Source of the DNA: Actinotignum schaalii FB123-CNA-2
GTDB lineage: Bacteria; Actinomycetota; Actinomycetes; Actinomycetales; Actinomycetaceae
Direction of reading: 5' to 3'
Assembly (NCBI RefSeq): GCF_000411135.1
Contig: NZ_KE150263.1
Location: 620,594-684,593, forward strand
DNA length: 64,000 nucleotides
The translations under genes and the position numbers were made by a program. Positions 25,172 through 33,519 of this stretch are shown in pieces. Every line of letters begins with the position of its first letter. Position 1 is the stretch's first letter. The notes under the pieces are model-generated. The model worked only from the letters and a program-made list of their open reading frames with translations. It was not told where the DNA came from and ran no database searches.

Positions 25172-26746
25172 ATGACAGATGAGTGGCGTAATGACGCGGG
25201 CGAACCGGGCGCGCAGCAGCCGAATGCGAACCATGCCGGCCCGGGTCAATCGCACGTGAATCCGAGCCAGCCCGGTGCAAACCAAGGCGGAGGCGCGCAA
25301 AGTGCGTGGGCGCAGGCTGGCAGCTCGCAAGGTGCGTGGACGCAGGCCGGCGGCGCGCAATCGACTAGCTACACGAATGCGTACCACTACCCCAGCGTTC
25401 CCTCCGCAGGGTATGCCTCCGCGCAGCCGCCTTATCCGAGTGGCTACCCCGGCGCCTCCCAGCAGCAGTACGGATACGGATACGGCTACGGCGGGCAATT
25501 CGGTGCCGGAACGCAATTCGGAGCGGCACCGCAGTTCGGCGGCGCACCGCAATTCGGGGCAGCGCCGGTTAAGCGGCGTTCGAAAGGCACCACCGCCATT
25601 CTTGTCATTATCGGTATGGTGGTCGCGCTGCTCGTGGGCACCGGGGTGGGGTATTTCGGCCTGGCTCCCGAACCGCAGGCGAGCTCACCTTCCGTCAAAG
25701 ATCCCTTTAGTTTCCAATACAATGACGGACTGACCGCCCCGAACGACGGACGCCAGCAGGGCGGTGCCGAACCGTATATGCCGATCCCGCGGGATTTCCC
25801 CACCCAGCTGCCGGGCGGCAACCACGGTGCGGACGGGCCTATTGACCGGGGCGAAAAAGTTAGCCCGGCGGGTGTGGCCATTATTAATGCGCGGATGGGT
25901 TCCGGCATGGGGGCCGGCAGCGGGATTGTCCTCACGGCGGACGGCCAGGTGCTCACGAATTACCACGTGGTTATGGGATCGGATGCCATCCAGGTCGAGA
26001 TCCCGGCAACCGGGAAAACCTATGCGGCCAGTGTTATCGGGCATGACGAGAAGCGCGACGTCGCCCTTTTGCAGCTCAAGGACGCTTCCGGGCTCACTCC
26101 GGCAAAAATTGCCAGCACCCCGGCTAAGCAGGGCGATAAAGTAAGCGCGGTGGGCAACGGGCGCGGCCAGGGCTATCTCACTGAAATTAAAGGCGAGGTG
26201 ACCGGGCTGGGAATGGACGTGCGGGTGGCCACTGAGGATGGCCTGAGCTTTGACACCCTCAAGGATATGATCGTCACCGATGCCGATGTGGTTCCTGGTT
26301 ATTCAGGCGGACCGATGATGAACGCCCAAGGCGAAGTGGTGGGGATGAATAGCGCGGCCTCGCAGGGCACCACGTCTGCCCAGGTGTACGGCTTTGCTAT
26401 TCCTATCGAGCGCGCCCTGTCCATCGTGGAGCAGATCCGCGCCGGGAAGAGCGACGATAACGTAACCGTGGGTAAGAACGCCGCCCTCGGAATTACCGTG
26501 GGGCTCAGTGAGCAAAGCCGCGTGACCGTGCTGGCCGTTGGCCCGAATTCCGGGGCGGCGAAAGCCGGTGTGAAGGAAGGCGATACGATTCTGAGCCTGG
26601 ATGGGCAATCGGTTTCCAGCCCGGCCCAGGTCGCCAAGCAGGTACGCACCCACAAGGTAGGCGACACCATCACCCTGGAAATTTCGCGTGGCGGCGGGGC
26701 CCCGCAAACCATTGAGGTAACGCTGGGCGAATCGCCGGTGAACTAA
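25172..26746 (+). CDS. HtrA/DegP-like membrane-anchored serine protease with PDZ domain
   Basis: 524 residues. The N-terminal ~135 residues are cytoplasmic and rich in Gln, Gly, Tyr and Ala. A single membrane helix follows (AILVIIGMVVALLVGTGVGYF), then the extracellular trypsin-like domain. The catalytic His is in LTNYHVVMG, the Asp in KRDVALLQL, and the Ser in PGYSGGPMMN, where most HtrA proteins have GNSGGP. The C-terminal ~95 residues form a PDZ domain (AALGITVGLSE...GVKEGDTILSLDGQ). AAAGGA lies 8 nt before the chosen ATG. HtrA proteases handle misfolded envelope proteins. It is codirectional with pmt after 160 nt and ends at the hairpin 26814-26852. Confidence 0.9.
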   Translation: MTDEWRNDAGEPGAQQPNANHAGPGQSHVNPSQPGANQGGGAQSAWAQAGSSQGAWTQAGGAQSTSYTNAYHYPSVPSAGYASAQPPYPSGYPGASQQQYGYGYGYGGQFGAGTQFGAAPQFGGAPQFGAAPVKRRSKGTTAILVIIGMVVALLVGTGVGYFGLAPEPQASSPSVKDPFSFQYNDGLTAPNDGRQQGGAEPYMPIPRDFPTQLPGGNHGADGPIDRGEKVSPAGVAIINARMGSGMGAGSGIVLTADGQVLTNYHVVMGSDAIQVEIPATGKTYAASVIGHDEKRDVALLQLKDASGLTPAKIASTPAKQGDKVSAVGNGRGQGYLTEIKGEVTGLGMDVRVATEDGLSFDTLKDMIVTDADVVPGYSGGPMMNAQGEVVGMNSAASQGTTSAQVYGFAIPIERALSIVEQIRAGKSDDNVTVGKNAALGITVGLSEQSRVTVLAVGPNSGAAKAGVKEGDTILSLDGQSVSSPAQVAKQVRTHKVGDTITLEISRGGGAPQTIEVTLGESPVN

Positions 26747-26813
26747 ACGGTCGGAGGCACCTTGGAGCCGTACTCCGCATAAAAGTGGACCACCGGATGC
26801 GGCCGGAATACCA

Positions 26814-26852
26814 GAAGGGGACCTGAACAGCTGAGCTGTCCGGGTCCCCTTC
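26814..26852. terminator. hairpin terminator between the HtrA-like and MetE-like genes
   Basis: GAAGGGGACC (26814-26823) pairs with GGTCCCCTTC (26843-26852), with further pairing (ACAGCT/AGCTGT) inside. It lies between convergent genes and probably acts in both directions. Confidence 0.75.
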
Positions 26853-26928
26853 GGTGTTCCACATGGAGCGGCAGGCCGCTCCGGTCCTTCAAGACGCGGG
26901 TGTGTTCAGGCCCGCGGCCTTGGAGCCT

Positions 26929-28119
26929 TTACTTCGAGGCGAGGCGGGCGCCTTCCACGAGCGTTTCGAGCTTCGCCCAGGCGATAGACGGGTAGATGCG
27001 CCCGCCCAGGCCACAATCGGTCGAGGCGATCACGCGTTCGGCACCCACCAGCGAGGTGAAATGCTCGATGCGCTGCGCCACCAGCTCGGGATGCTCCACC
27101 ACATTCGTGGAGTGGGAAACGACGCCCGGGATGAGTACCTTGTCATCCGGCAGGGCAATATCTTCCCAAATCTTCCATTCGTGAGCGTGGCGGGCATTGC
27201 CCGCTTCGAAAGTCAGGCCGCGGGCCTTCACCTTCAAACACAGATCCACGATATCCCGGAAGGGAATATCGGTGGTGTGCGGGCCGTGCCAGGATCCCCA
27301 GCATACGTGCAGGCGCACAAGCTCCGGATCGATGCCTTCCAGGGCGTAGTTGATCGCTTCAATACGGCGAGCCACCCAGGTGCGGTAATCGGCAACGGCC
27401 GGTTCCGGATTGACCTGGTCCCAGCCTTCAGCCAGCGAGGGATCGTCGATCTGGACGGTCAGGCCGGCATCGGTGATGATCTTGTATTCCTCGTGGAGGG
27501 CATCGGCCATCGCGGTGAGGACTTCATCTTCCGACTTGTAATGCGTATTGGAAATACGCGCCGCAGACCCGGGAGACAGCGCCGCGATAAACCCGGAGGA
27601 TGCATCAAGCCCATTGGCCTTGAGTGCCTTGAGGGTAAGGTCGACGTCGCGCTGGGTTTGTTCGGCACCAATGTAGGTCACGGGGCCGGTGATGGTGGGC
27701 ATGGCCACTTCCTGGCGCTTGGCCTGGTGAATTCCCGATTCCGGATCCGTGTAGGCATCCTTGAAACGCTGCCAATCCCGGCGCTCATCGAAGGGAACGA
27801 GCTCAACCGCTCCCCCACCCGCGGTAGCCGCCGCGTGGAATTCGTTATCCGTGAATTCCAGCCCGCCCAGGCGCGAGAATGAGTACCACCACCAGGAACC
27901 GTAATTAGTTACTTCGGTCATGACGTGGCCGTATTCGCCGTCGTTAATAATATCGAGGCCGATATCCTTCTGGCGCGCAACAACGCCAGCAACTTCTGCG
28001 TCGAGCTTTTCTTTGAATTCGGCGTCGCTAATCTGGCCGTTTTGGTGTGCTTCGTTGGTCGCGCGCAGCGAATCGGTGCGCGGAAGGGAGCCGACATGAG
28101 TGGTCTTGATCTTCGTCAT
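26929..28119 (-). CDS. cobalamin-independent methionine synthase family protein (MetE C-domain type)
   Basis: 396 residues, the size of stand-alone MetE C-terminal-domain proteins (YxjG/YxjH-like), not full-length MetE (~750). It probably transfers a methyl group to homocysteine, or to a related thiol, using zinc. The N-terminus KIKTTHVGSLPRTD is typical. Zinc-ligand candidates are VRLHVCWGSWHGPH near residue 240 and ASTDCGLGGR near 365. AAAGGA precedes the ATG by about 8 nt. The roughly 310-nt leader holds a promoter, a 5' stem-loop and a Met-rich leader ORF (see 28281-28346), suggesting control by methionine supply. The methyl donor cannot be read from the sequence. Confidence 0.88.
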   Translation of the reverse strand: MTKIKTTHVGSLPRTDSLRATNEAHQNGQISDAEFKEKLDAEVAGVVARQKDIGLDIINDGEYGHVMTEVTNYGSWWWYSFSRLGGLEFTDNEFHAAATAGGGAVELVPFDERRDWQRFKDAYTDPESGIHQAKRQEVAMPTITGPVTYIGAEQTQRDVDLTLKALKANGLDASSGFIAALSPGSAARISNTHYKSEDEVLTAMADALHEEYKIITDAGLTVQIDDPSLAEGWDQVNPEPAVADYRTWVARRIEAINYALEGIDPELVRLHVCWGSWHGPHTTDIPFRDIVDLCLKVKARGLTFEAGNARHAHEWKIWEDIALPDDKVLIPGVVSHSTNVVEHPELVAQRIEHFTSLVGAERVIASTDCGLGGRIYPSIAWAKLETLVEGARLASK

Positions 28120-28280
28120 TATAAAGTCCTTTGTACTGGGTGTGGTGATGGAGATCGGTCCGACTCAGCGTATCCCATCAACGATACGACGCCGCAGCGG
28201 CGGGTGCTCAGTGAGACGTAACGGACCGGGGCGAGACGTCCTCGCGCGCGGAATCGCCCGAAGGCCAAGTGGAATCCGCG
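28120..28280 (-). promoter_or_regulatory. leader RNA between the Met-rich ORF and the MetE-like gene
   Basis: On the minus strand, after the leader stop codon, there are two small hairpins. One is centred on CGCCGCTGCGGCG (about 28190-28202) and is followed by TCGTATCGTT. The other (CGTATC with GATACG, 28169-28188) lies closer to the gene. They share bases and may exclude each other, as terminator and antiterminator stems would. There is no strong U-tract. This reading is tentative. Confidence 0.4.
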
Positions 28281-28346
28281 CTAGCCCAGCATTCGCATTC
28301 GGGCGGCGGGCATCGTCATGGCAGAGCGAGGATCATTGAGAACCAT
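28281..28346 (-). CDS. 21-residue Met-rich leader peptide
   Basis: A short ORF (ATG at 28346, TAG at 28281) reads MVLNDPRSAM then TMPAARMRMLG: five Met in 21 residues, four of them within ten codons. AAAGGA lies 8 nt before the ATG, a spacing as good as that of ordinary genes here. It sits in the 5' leader of a methionine synthase-family gene, 161 nt upstream of its start. The layout matches amino-acid-specific attenuation leaders, in which stalling at scarce codons changes downstream folding. It could still be a chance ORF, but the Met density, the ribosome-binding site and the position agree. Confidence 0.65.
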   Translation of the reverse strand: MVLNDPRSAMTMPAARMRMLG

Positions 28347-28402
28347 GGTGCATCCTTTCCGTCCGAATCGGAGCGCCGGGGCCGTGCCGCCGGCGTTTCT
28401 TT

Positions 28403-28432
28403 GAGGTAGTGCCCCTTGTGGGCGCCTACCTC
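28403..28432 (-). other. 5' stem-loop at the start of the MetE-like transcript
   Basis: On the minus strand GAGGTAG pairs with CTACCTC, with an inner GCCC/GGGC stem around ACAAG. It begins within a few bases of the predicted transcription start, so the RNA would open with a structured element. A second stem (CGCCGG/CCGGCG, 28374-28395) follows before the leader ORF. I could not match either to a known SAM or cobalamin riboswitch. Confidence 0.5.
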
Positions 28433-28436
28433 CAGT

Positions 28437-28466
28437 AGCCTAGAGGGAATTATTAAGCCACGTCAA
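28437..28466 (-). promoter_or_regulatory. sigma-70-type promoter for the MetE-like gene
   Basis: Minus strand: -35 TTGACG (28466-28461), 18-bp spacer, -10 TAGGCT (28442-28437). The predicted start is near 28430, giving a leader of about 310 nt. Confidence 0.6.
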
Positions 28467-28537
28467 CTTGTTGCCCACTATATGAGATGAGAGTTCTTGG
28501 ACAGGGTAGCGCAGGGGCAGCACAACAAAAACAGAAC

Positions 28538-28561
28538 GGGCCCGGGTAAAAACCCGGACCC
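28538..28561 (-). terminator. intrinsic terminator of the surface-protein gene
   Basis: On the minus strand a 10-bp stem (GGGTCCGGGT with ACCCGGGCCC, one wobble) has a TTTT loop and is followed by GTTCTGTTTTTG. It ends the gene at 28651-29542 and lies upstream of the MetE-like promoter. Confidence 0.8.
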
Positions 28562-28650
28562 ATTCCGCGTGAAACGATGAAACAGTTGAGGATGAATAAC
28601 CTAATGGCAACCAGCCTCGGAACTGTTTTTAGTGCCAGAGGCAGGTTTGC

Positions 28651-29542
28651 TTAGGCAAACTTGCGGTAGGCCACGAAGGCACCACCGGCCAGGAGGAGCA
28701 GAGCAGCCCCACCAGCAGCCGCACCGGCGTCAACACCGGAGTTGGCCAGCTTCTTGGCGTCGGCCTTCTTGACTTCCTTCTTGGGGTCAGCCTTCTTCTC
28801 AGCCTTAGGATCAGCCTTCTTCTCGGCATCCTTCTTGGGATCGGCCTTCGGCGCGGGCTTTTCAGCCTTCGGATCCGCCTTGGGGTCAACCTTGGGGGCC
28901 TGGCCCTTCAGAGCGTCAAGAGCCTTCTGGGCAGCGTCGAGTTCGGCGACGGCCTTGTCGTAGGCATCCTGAGCCGGACCAACACCCGGGAAGGCGTCAA
29001 GAGCTTCTTCAGCGTAGCTGAGGGTGCCCTTCTGGATCTCGATGTAACGGGGGGTATCAGCGATATCGGTCTTAATTTCTTCCACCGTGCGGAGACCAGC
29101 AACGCCCGCCTGTGCGGTGTTCATGGCATTCTTGGCATCAACCATAGCCTTCTGAAGCGCCTCATCGTTCATGTTGGCTTCGAAAGCTTTGCGAGCTTTA
29201 TTGTAATTCTCCTGGGCGGTAGCCAAAGCCGCGTAGGCAGCCTCAGCCTTCTCAAGTTCCGCGGGAAGTCCAGCATTGACAACTTCAAGTTCAGTCAGCT
29301 TAGCCTTCGCGTTCGAAACGGCAATTTCGAGCTTTTCAAGTTTTTCGGAAGCGGCCTTCACTTCAGCTGCCGCGGCATCAACCTTAGCCTTGGCATCAGC
29401 AACAGCCTTTTCAGCCGCCGTGGTATCGGCAGCGGTCACCTGCGGTGCATCAGGCGCGGCAGGAGCAGCGTAAGCTACACCCCCCCCCCGCGGCGAGCAT
29501 GACACCAAAGGTAGCGCCAGCCACAATCTTCTTCAACTGCAT
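28651..29542 (-). CDS. sortase-anchored coiled-coil surface protein, interrupted by a G10 tract (probably phase-variable)
   Basis: The ATG at 29542 (AGGAG 5 nt upstream) starts a signal peptide, MQLKKIVAGATFGVMLAAGG, that runs into a G10 tract (29480-29489) and then stops ten codons later. The mature protein continues in another frame: VAYAAPAAPDAPQ, a long Ala/Lys/Glu-rich coiled coil, a Pro/Lys/Asp-Pro-Lys repeat spacer, and the C-terminus LANSG, hydrophobic stretch, YRKFA. With nine (or twelve) G residues the frames join to give a 296-residue protein with a good signal-peptidase site (AYA/AP). LANSG resembles LAxTG sorting motifs. As sequenced the gene is off. A tract-length change could turn it on, or the extra base could be a sequencing error. 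Confidence 0.85.
29480..29489. repeat. C10/G10 homopolymer in a signal-peptide coding region
   Basis: A run of ten C on the plus strand (G on the coding strand). Length 9 or 12 restores the reading frame of the surface protein and length 10 breaks it. Such a contingency tract is the hallmark of slipped-strand phase variation. Confidence 0.85.
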
Positions 29543-30122
29543 GTCTACTCCTATAAACGTATGTCCATGGCATGAATTCCTCAGTAAAGGCTTTATCGAC
29601 CGATCCCATTCGCCAGCCGTGCACTCCACTGAGCACCTGCCACAACAGTCACAATACTTTATTGCGCTCTATTAATATACGGGAATGATGAGATTTTCGG
29701 AACTCTGTGACCACCGCCACTCACGGTGTTTTTTCCTTTTAATTTCGCGCCATATTAACATTCCGATTTTATTTAAGATATGCATTTGCCCAGCTCAAAG
29801 ATTCATCAATGGAATTAATATACCTTTGTATTCAACTTTTCGACCAAAGTCCCGTCCAGCCCCCTCAGCAACCTCACGCCTTTAGCCGGGCCGGGTACAC
29901 CCGCCGCGTGACTATGCACGTAGCGACGTCTGCCCGGCACCTCCCCGGATCCCTCCCCAGATCCCTCCCCGGATCCTTCCCCTGCCCGCACCCACACCGC
30001 TCAGCGCCTCCGCGCCTACTCCGCCCCCACTCCGTCAGAACGCGTCCAGCGCACCTTCGCACCTGTCCACATAGCCCACAATTCCCCACCCGGGCGGTGA
30101 AGGCGATAAGCTCAAGGCGCTA
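29543..30122. other. 580-bp intergenic region, partly AT-rich, with 12-bp tandem repeats
   Basis: Holds the upstream region of the phase-variable gene (minus strand) and of the permease gene (plus strand). About 29640-29850 is clearly AT-richer than its surroundings, which suggests acquired DNA. I see no tRNA, insertion sequence or convincing ORF. Confidence 0.6.
29940..29975. repeat. three 12-bp tandem repeats
   Basis: CCTCCCCGGATC, CCTCCCCAGATC, CCTCCCCGGATC, followed by a diverged fourth copy. On the minus strand it would read GEGS repeats, but no gene supports that frame. Confidence 0.8.
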
Positions 30123-31613
30123 ATGCAGCACATTCCTCACATATCGGGAAAGACCTCTATGTCCACGAATTCCACGCCGGCTCCGTCCGGCACTCCGGCG
30201 CCGGGAACGCCGACTACCAGCGCACCCGCAGCAACCGGCACCCACGCCACTACCCACGCAGCCCACCTGCACCGAGATCTGCACAATCGCCATATCCAGA
30301 TGATCGCGCTGGGCGGGGCCATCGGAACGGGCCTCTTCTACGGCTCAGCCTCCTCCATCAGCTTGGCCGGTCCGGCTATCCTCTTCGTCTATCTCATCGG
30401 CGGATGCACGATCTACCTTGTTATGCGCGCCCTGGGTGAAATGAGCGTGCACGAACCGGTGCCCGGCGCTTTCTCCCATTACGCCTATACATACTGGAGC
30501 CCGCGCGCCGGCTTTATCTCGGGCTGGAATTACTGGTTTAACTACATTTTCGTGGCGATGTCGGAACTATCCGTCGTCGGCCTCTATATCAATTACTGGT
30601 TCCCGGCGGTCCCCACGTGGCTCACCGCCGCGTTCTGCCTGGTCTTCATCACGGCCGTCAACCTACTCGGGGTACGCGCCTTCGGTGAATTCGAATTCTG
30701 GTTCGCGCTCGTCAAGGTCATCGCAATTATCGGAATGATTGTGCTGGGCATTCTTGTGCTTGTCGTCGGGCTCCAAGAACCTCACCAGGTCCCGCCCGGA
30801 ACCTCTTTCGCCGAGCTGGTTTTCCCCAACGGCCTCAAAGGCGCGACTTTCGCTTTCGTCGTCGTTATGTTCAGTTTCGGCGGCATCGAACTCATCGGCA
30901 TCACCGCCGGTGAGGCAGACGACCCACGCCGATCCATCCCACGCGCCATCAACCTGGTGATTCAGCGCATCCTCATTTTCTACGTGCTGTCGCTCGCCAT
31001 TATTATGGCGGTCATCCCGTGGCGCAGCATCGACGGGCACGCCAGCCCCTTCGTCCAGATTTTCGACTCGGTAGGGATCACCTTCGCGGCCCATATCCTC
31101 AATTTCGTGGTGCTCACCGCGGCGCTCTCCGTCTACAATTCCGGACTGTACTCCAACGGCCGCATGCTCTATTCGCTGGCGCAACAAGGTAACGCCCCGC
31201 GTATTTTCGCCACACTTTCACGAGCGGGCACGCCGTACGTGGGGATTCTGACCTCCTCGGCCGTCACCGTCGTGGCAGTGGTTGTGGTCTTCGCTTTCCC
31301 GAACTTCGCATTCGGGTATCTGCTTTCCATCGCCCTCATCGCCGGGATTATCAACTGGACAATGGTCATGATCACCCAGCTGAAATTCCGCGCCGCGCTC
31401 GGCCCGGAACGCGTGGCGAGCCTCGCCTACAAGCTCCCCGGCGGCCTAGCCTCCAGCATTTTTGTACTGGTGGCGCTGGCGGCCTGCGTGGTGCTCATGC
31501 TTTTCCAAGACGCCTACCGGGTGGCAGTTTTCGTGGGTCCGGCCTGGCTGCTACTCCTCACCATCGCGTACCAGGTGAAAGTTTCGCGTGAGAAGCGCCA
31601 TGCGCGCGCATAG
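30123..31613 (+). CDS. amino-acid permease, APC superfamily (AAT family)
   Basis: 496 residues with twelve predicted membrane segments. It imports an amino acid by proton symport. HRDLHNRHIQMIALGGAIGTGLFYGSA near residue 48 is the classic AAT-family start of helix 1, followed by the MRALGEMSV region, PVPGAFSHYA, FGGIELIGITAGEA near residue 250, and NSGLYSNGRMLYSLA. The family includes permeases for GABA, Asn, Lys, and D-Ala/D-Ser/Gly. The first ATG has AAGG upstream; a second at 30159 has GGAAAG and is equally possible. The Thr/Pro/Ala-rich N-terminus is probably disordered. It stands alone and ends at the hairpin 31635-31668. Confidence 0.92.
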   Translation: MQHIPHISGKTSMSTNSTPAPSGTPAPGTPTTSAPAATGTHATTHAAHLHRDLHNRHIQMIALGGAIGTGLFYGSASSISLAGPAILFVYLIGGCTIYLVMRALGEMSVHEPVPGAFSHYAYTYWSPRAGFISGWNYWFNYIFVAMSELSVVGLYINYWFPAVPTWLTAAFCLVFITAVNLLGVRAFGEFEFWFALVKVIAIIGMIVLGILVLVVGLQEPHQVPPGTSFAELVFPNGLKGATFAFVVVMFSFGGIELIGITAGEADDPRRSIPRAINLVIQRILIFYVLSLAIIMAVIPWRSIDGHASPFVQIFDSVGITFAAHILNFVVLTAALSVYNSGLYSNGRMLYSLAQQGNAPRIFATLSRAGTPYVGILTSSAVTVVAVVVVFAFPNFAFGYLLSIALIAGIINWTMVMITQLKFRAALGPERVASLAYKLPGGLASSIFVLVALAACVVLMLFQDAYRVAVFVGPAWLLLLTIAYQVKVSREKRHARA

Positions 31614-31634
31614 TTCTTAAAGAGTACGACGACG

Positions 31635-31668
31635 GCCGGGGCGGGATGCGGATGCATCCCGCCCCGGC
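31635..31668. terminator. bidirectional hairpin terminator flanked by ACGACGACG
   Basis: A perfect 15-bp stem (31635-31649 with 31654-31668) and a 4-nt loop between convergent permease and dehydrogenase genes. ACGACGACG (31626-31634) abuts the stem, so the dehydrogenase transcript would read stem, then CGUCGUCGU. Confidence 0.88.
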
Positions 31669-31738
31669 GTATCTGGCCCGCGGGAGATTGGGCTATCCGC
31701 GGCCGCTCGGGGCCGCTCGGGGCCGCGGGAGTCAGGGA

Positions 31739-33130
31739 TTAGAATTCACCGTCGATAGGCGAATTAGCCACCACCTTGATATTGACGAATTCGTGAATAC
31801 CCAGGTCAATGAGCTCATGCCCATAGCCGGAGTTCTTCACGCCGCCGAAGGGGATATCCGCCGCGACCGCGGTGGGATGGTTGAGATAGACCATCCCGGT
31901 ATCCAGCCGTGCAGCTACCTGCTTGCCGCGTTCCAGATCCTCGGTGAAGACCGAACCGCCCAAGCCGTACGGGGAATCATTGGCGAGGGTAATTGCCTCT
32001 TCTTCGTCCTTGACCCGGTAAATCTGGGAGACCGGCCCGAAGAATTCCGTATAGCGGCACCGGGCGCCCGCGGGGATCTCCGTGAGGATCGTGGGCTGGA
32101 AGAAGTTACCGTGCTCGGGTAGCTCAATTCCCGCTTCTTCAGCCTTCGCGCCTTCCGCAATAGCTTCTTCCAGCTGCTTGGCCAGATCACGCTTCGCTGC
32201 CGCCGAGGATAGCGGTGCCAAGGTGGTTTCCCGATCCATCGGGTCCCCGGCCTTGAGCTGCTTGACGCCTTCCCGGTATTTCTCCATGAATTCGTCATAC
32301 ACAGCATCCACAACGATCATGCGCTTGGACGAGCAGCACACCTGCCCGGCATTCCAATGCCGGCCGGTAACCGCCCACGCAACCGTCTTATCAAGATCAG
32401 CATCCTCGAGCACGATAAAGGCATCAGCCCCGCCCAGTTCCAGCGTGGACTTCTTAATGTACTTGCCGGCAAGCTGCGCGATGGCCGCGCCTGCCACTTC
32501 CGAGCCGGTAAGCGCGACCCCGCGCACGCGCGGATCAGCCAGCACAATCTCCGACTGGTCATGGGAGAGGTAAAGATTCTGGAAACAACCTTCGGGTAGG
32601 CCCGCTTCGCGGAAGATCTCCACGAAGGTTGCCGCCGATTCCGGAACGATGGAGGCATGCTTGAGAATAAGGGTATTGCCGGCGAAAAGCTGCGGGGCAG
32701 CCACGCGGACAATCTGGTAGTAGGGGAAGTTCCACGGCTCCACCATGAAGAGCACCCCGAGGGGCTGGAAGAGCAGCTGCACGGAGTCCTTCCCGTATTT
32801 ATCCGAGGGGAGCGTGCGAGTGGCAAGATACTTCTCACCATTGCGCACATAGTCCTCAAACATCGCGATACAGATATCGACTTCCGCTTCTGCCTCCCCG
32901 ATCACCTTCCCCATTTCCTTGGTGATAATCGAGGCGTATTCGGTGCGGCGTTCGCGCAGCAGATCAGCGGCCTTCTGGAGCACCTGCGCGCGCTGCGCAT
33001 ACGGTGTTTCCCGCCACTCCAAAAAAGCTTCATGGGCAACGTCAACTGCCTTCTTGACTTCTTCATCCGTGGCAGTGGGATATTCCTTGAGTAGTTCACC
33101 GGTGTACGGACTCACTGTTTGGTACGCCAT
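31739..33130 (-). CDS. NAD(P)-dependent aldehyde dehydrogenase, succinate-semialdehyde type
   Basis: 463 residues, the length of short succinate-semialdehyde dehydrogenases (Sad/YneI type). It oxidises an aldehyde to the acid. Visible features are the cofactor region VEPWNFPYYQIVR near residue 130, GSEVAGAAIAQLAGK, the catalytic Glu in LELGGADAFIV near 232, the catalytic Cys in NAGQVCCSSKRMI near 265, and the C-terminal PFGGVKNSGYGHE. The start MAYQTVSPYTGELLKEYPTA is typical. Substrate assignment is by family resemblance only. It converges with the amino-acid permease. Confidence 0.9.
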   Translation of the reverse strand: MAYQTVSPYTGELLKEYPTATDEEVKKAVDVAHEAFLEWRETPYAQRAQVLQKAADLLRERRTEYASIITKEMGKVIGEAEAEVDICIAMFEDYVRNGEKYLATRTLPSDKYGKDSVQLLFQPLGVLFMVEPWNFPYYQIVRVAAPQLFAGNTLILKHASIVPESAATFVEIFREAGLPEGCFQNLYLSHDQSEIVLADPRVRGVALTGSEVAGAAIAQLAGKYIKKSTLELGGADAFIVLEDADLDKTVAWAVTGRHWNAGQVCCSSKRMIVVDAVYDEFMEKYREGVKQLKAGDPMDRETTLAPLSSAAAKRDLAKQLEEAIAEGAKAEEAGIELPEHGNFFQPTILTEIPAGARCRYTEFFGPVSQIYRVKDEEEAITLANDSPYGLGGSVFTEDLERGKQVAARLDTGMVYLNHPTAVAADIPFGGVKNSGYGHELIDLGIHEFVNIKVVANSPIDGEF

Positions 33131-33519
33131 TGTTCAACCTCCGCGTATCGGTGCGAGCAGACCCGCGGCCCACCCGCGTAGTGGATAAATTCGATGGGCT
33201 TCCCGGCGCATCCCGCGCGCCTCATCCCCTGCGCGAAAGCGCATATACCGGGATGTAGGGCCGGGTAGGGAGGCGACGGCGCTTCGCTACCCGCGGGAAG
33301 AGAGCAGTTATATTGTTATGACGGGAACGCGGAATCTCCCGCGTTCCTACCTATTACTCTACCTATTTTTCAGCAGATGTGAGCGGTTTCATACCTCTGG
33401 GCGAAATGTGACAGCCCCGGGACCCTTGTCCCGAAGCTGCGTCGTCGTTCCTGCGCGCTAGGTGCCACAAGGTATCCGCCCGGCCCCGCCACGGGGATAC
33501 GCCCCCTACACTAGGGACT
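33131..33519. other. 390-bp intergenic region with two hairpins
   Basis: Upstream region of both the dehydrogenase (minus) and a membrane protein (plus). It contains an inverted repeat, GGAACGCGG with CCGCGTTCC near 33322-33345, and the hairpin/CGTCGTCGT element at 33418-33448. TACACT at 33507-33512 lies 7 nt before the next start codon, so that gene is probably leaderless. No ORF or RNA gene is recognised. Confidence 0.55.
33418..33448 (+). repeat. intergenic hairpin plus CGTCGTCGT element
   Basis: CGGGAC and GTCCCG pair (33418-33433, 4-nt loop). After 6 nt comes CGTCGTCGT at 33440-33448, then TCC. Layout and orientation match the other copies. Confidence 0.55.

Noticed and set aside
29445-29675. 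Plus-strand frame across the poly-C tract
   Set aside because: No supporting start context; the minus strand explains the region as a signal peptide with ribosome-binding site.
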